Below are positions 5,201 to 5,956 of a stretch of 5,956 nucleotides of DNA, piece after piece. Source of the stretch: Candidatus Saccharimonadota bacterium (GTDB lineage: Bacteria; Patescibacteriota; Saccharimonadia; Saccharimonadales; Saccharimonadaceae); the NCBI GenBank assembly GCA_009778015.1, contig WRKS01000031.1, positions 1 to 5,956 of the forward strand, written 5' to 3'. The notes beneath the pieces were generated by a model. The model was not told the DNA's origin. It saw only the letters and a program-made list of their open reading frames with translations, and did not search any database. Numbering within the stretch: position 1 is the stretch's first letter; each line of letters starts with the position of its first letter. The position numbers were made by a program, and so were the translations under genes.

Positions 5201-5956
5201 TCGGCCTCTTCGTTCAACTTCGCAATCATTTCATCCACGTTGACATCCTCTAGGAACTTGCTAATCGCCCGCGCGCCCATCTCTACACGAATCAAGTCGG
5301 CGTGCTCGTCCGATAGACCATTATAATCCATCTCGGAAATCAAACCTCCCTTAACCAGCTTGTCCAGCTGTTCTTTTTGCAGTTGATAGCTCTTTTCAAA
5401 CTCTTCGCTCTCTTTGGTCTCTGCCGCATTCAGTTCTTCGGTATTGGCGCCCTCGTTTTTACGTAGCTCTTCGTAGCGCATTTTAATCGCGTCGCGCGCC
5501 GCGACACTATTCTCCTCCAGGGTCGCCACCAGCTTCGCTTTTTCTTCTTCATCTACATCGGTAATCATAAAGGCCGCAAAGTAAACCACGCGCTCAATGT
5601 CCTTAACTGTCATATCCAGAACTTGGCCAATGGTAGAAGGCACGCCTCGCATAAACCAAATATGCGCTACCGGCACCGCCAATTTAATATGGCCCATTCG
5701 CTCGCGGCGCGCGATGCTCTTGGTTACCAAGTTGCCATCGCGATCCACCGCCATCTCGCGGCTCCGCACGCCCTTGATTCGTGGGTCGTTCGGGTTGATA
5801 TCTTTTACCGGCCCAAAAATCCTCTCGCAAAACAAGCCGTCTCGCTCTGGTTTCTGGGTTCGGTAGTTAATCGTCTCTGGCTTCAAGACCTCGCCGTAGC
5901 TCCAGCTCACAATGTCAGACGCCGAGGCAACACCTAGTCGCACCGCGTCAAAATCA
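2203..5956 (-). CDS. rpoC: DNA-directed RNA polymerase subunit beta' (5' end outside window), lacking both zinc sites
   Basis: Largest subunit of the bacterial RNA polymerase core, carrying the catalytic magnesium site. 1250 codons are visible. The frame stays open to the window edge and reads DFDAV before LGVAS, matching the usual FDA-[LI]-x-[IL]-G-[LI]-AS start, so the GTG at 5941-5943 is not the start; only a few codons should be missing. Landmarks: KPETINYRT and ERDGLFCERIFGP (about 5800-5880), RRERMGHI (about 5685-5710), a Glu/Lys-rich clamp coiled coil (about 5180-5560), PVIPPDLRP, GRFAVSDLNDLYRRVINR, KRVDYSGRSVIVVGPELK (about 4720-4780), NRAPSLHRL, the catalytic NADYDGDQM (4411-4437), SGARGS, the bridge helix (about 3480-3590), trigger-loop segment SVGEPGTQLT-x-x-TFH (about 3106-3150), and the C-terminal DSFLSAASFQ and LRGLKENVIIG blocks. 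Length is close to the roughly 1200 residues of Gram-positive beta'. Both cysteine clusters that normally bind zinc are absent. pgk follows. Confidence 0.98.
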   Translation of the reverse strand, partial: DFDAVRLGVASASDIVSWSYGEVLKPETINYRTQKPERDGLFCERIFGPVKDINPNDPRIKGVRSREMAVDRDGNLVTKSIARRERMGHIKLAVPVAHIWFMRGVPSTIGQVLDMTVKDIERVVYFAAFMITDVDEEEKAKLVATLEENSVAARDAIKMRYEELRKNEGANTEELNAAETKESEEFEKSYQLQKEQLDKLVKGGLISEMDYNGLSDEHADLIRVEMGARAISKFLEDVNVDEMIAKLNEEAEKSTGLKAKRIAKRLKTFESLAQADISPNDLILTVLPVIPPDLRPIISLSGGRFAVSDLNDLYRRVINRNNRLKRLLELRAPEVICRNEMRMLQEAVDALIDGSNPRSVRAANAAGGRRRRLKSLADILKGKQGRFRQNLLGKRVDYSGRSVIVVGPELKIDQCGLPKQMALELFRPFVVSWLVRGEHASSVRAANNMIDAQNELIWDALDDAIQGRYVLLNRAPSLHRLSIQAFQPKLVEGHAIRLHPLVAEGFNADYDGDQMAVHLPLSAAAQEEAKTFVSSVNNLIKPADGEAVLAIYQDVVLGAYYVTMDSSDATATPVQFSSLEEAELAFDRGAITLHSPIRALVKGETRETTWGRVLLNECLPEDFPYDNSVMTSKRIKALLREIFEQYGNEMMAKTADAIKTLSFYYETYAGVSTAKDDYISLPETAKIIAEAEGREAMIADQFDNGLLNEEERYRATVGSWREADAEIKNLVTDKLKSMDTNISLMVNSGARGSASNVKLASAMIGIMVDVYNHEIELPVRGSFKSGLSPLESFVASRGARQGLVSTALKTADSGYLTRRLVDVAQDIFTDDIDNSKDLGYAIYRSESEETMIAFADRLKGRFAAEDVEGYVQKGELITPEIATNIADDSNVESVKIESILTTPILDAVPRTAYGYDMAKWKTIDAYQPVGVIAAQSVGEPGTQLTLDTFHSSGVAGSGAVAQGLPRVEELLEARTPKGQALMATLDGIVEIKQEGATQTLTITPSSGKVETLALGDRKVQVKDGKNVKAGDVLAAKEDGKEPLVAPFTGNVQITDDALVLTGKPANPANFTVSRDINFVVQNGAEVEAGDRLTLGSLNLQDLMKYKGIEATERYILNEVLRIYAAQGQNIADKHLEIIVRQMFSRVIIEEPMDSHFIAGEIRSLASVVEANKKLELEGKKPAEYTRQILGITKVAVYSDSFLSAASFQDTTRFLILAAISGQVDNLRGLKENVIIGRKIPVGTGISSEAP

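Noticed and set aside
5941..5943. GTG as the rpoC start codon
   Set aside because: The open frame continues upstream to the window edge with residues DFDA, which belong to the conserved start of beta'; the gene is 5'-partial here.
1..5956. CRISPR arrays, tRNA or rRNA genes, insertion sequences, toxin-antitoxin or phage genes
   Set aside because: No spaced direct repeats, cloverleaf-like sequence, transposase motifs or phage proteins were seen; nearly all bases are accounted for by four genes.
1..5956. Apparently frequent CTAG tetranucleotides
   Set aside because: A rough count of about 20 is close to expectation for this base composition; it only stands out against genomes where CTAG is depleted.

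Overview
The window holds four protein-coding genes. Three are on the minus strand and one is on the plus strand. GC content is moderate, coding is dense, and the standard genetic code fits: the stops used are TAG, TAA, TAA and TAG, and no in-frame TGA is needed. The divergent RNA polymerase beta' subunit, the shortened phosphoglycerate kinase and the tight spacing suggest Patescibacteria/CPR, most likely Saccharibacteria (TM7). That placement is an inference from protein character, not a database match.

Layout from right to left. The right two thirds (2203-5956, minus) is rpoC, open at its 5' end because the window edge cuts off the first few codons. One base after its stop begins a promoter-like sequence, followed by pgk (1119-2162, minus). 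A 54-base gap with a weak hairpin separates pgk from a convergent gene for an exported HNH nuclease (375-1064, plus). That nuclease gene is divergent from a small membrane-protein gene (5-352, minus). The 22 bases between these two start codons form a nearly symmetrical promoter, with a TATCAT hexamer at exactly -12 to -7 from each ATG, so both genes look leaderless.

How the genes relate. rpoC and pgk are housekeeping genes (transcription and ATP-yielding glycolysis) and may be partly co-transcribed. The nuclease and the membrane protein share a promoter and both act at or outside the cell membrane. In a nucleotide-auxotrophic epibiont they could belong to DNA uptake or salvage, but that is speculation.

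Most notable points: (1) beta' has lost all eight cysteines of both structural zinc sites, with segment lengths preserved, so it appears to be a zinc-free polymerase subunit; (2) the trigger loop has Asp where bacteria have a near-invariant Arg; (3) the bidirectional promoter is symmetrical around the two start codons; (4) the membrane protein stops in the middle of a conserved motif, and the stop lies in one arm of a strong imperfect palindrome; (5) PGK has in-frame losses in its nucleotide-binding domain while its catalytic residues are kept. I found no CRISPR array, tRNA, rRNA, insertion sequence or obvious new multi-gene defence system.
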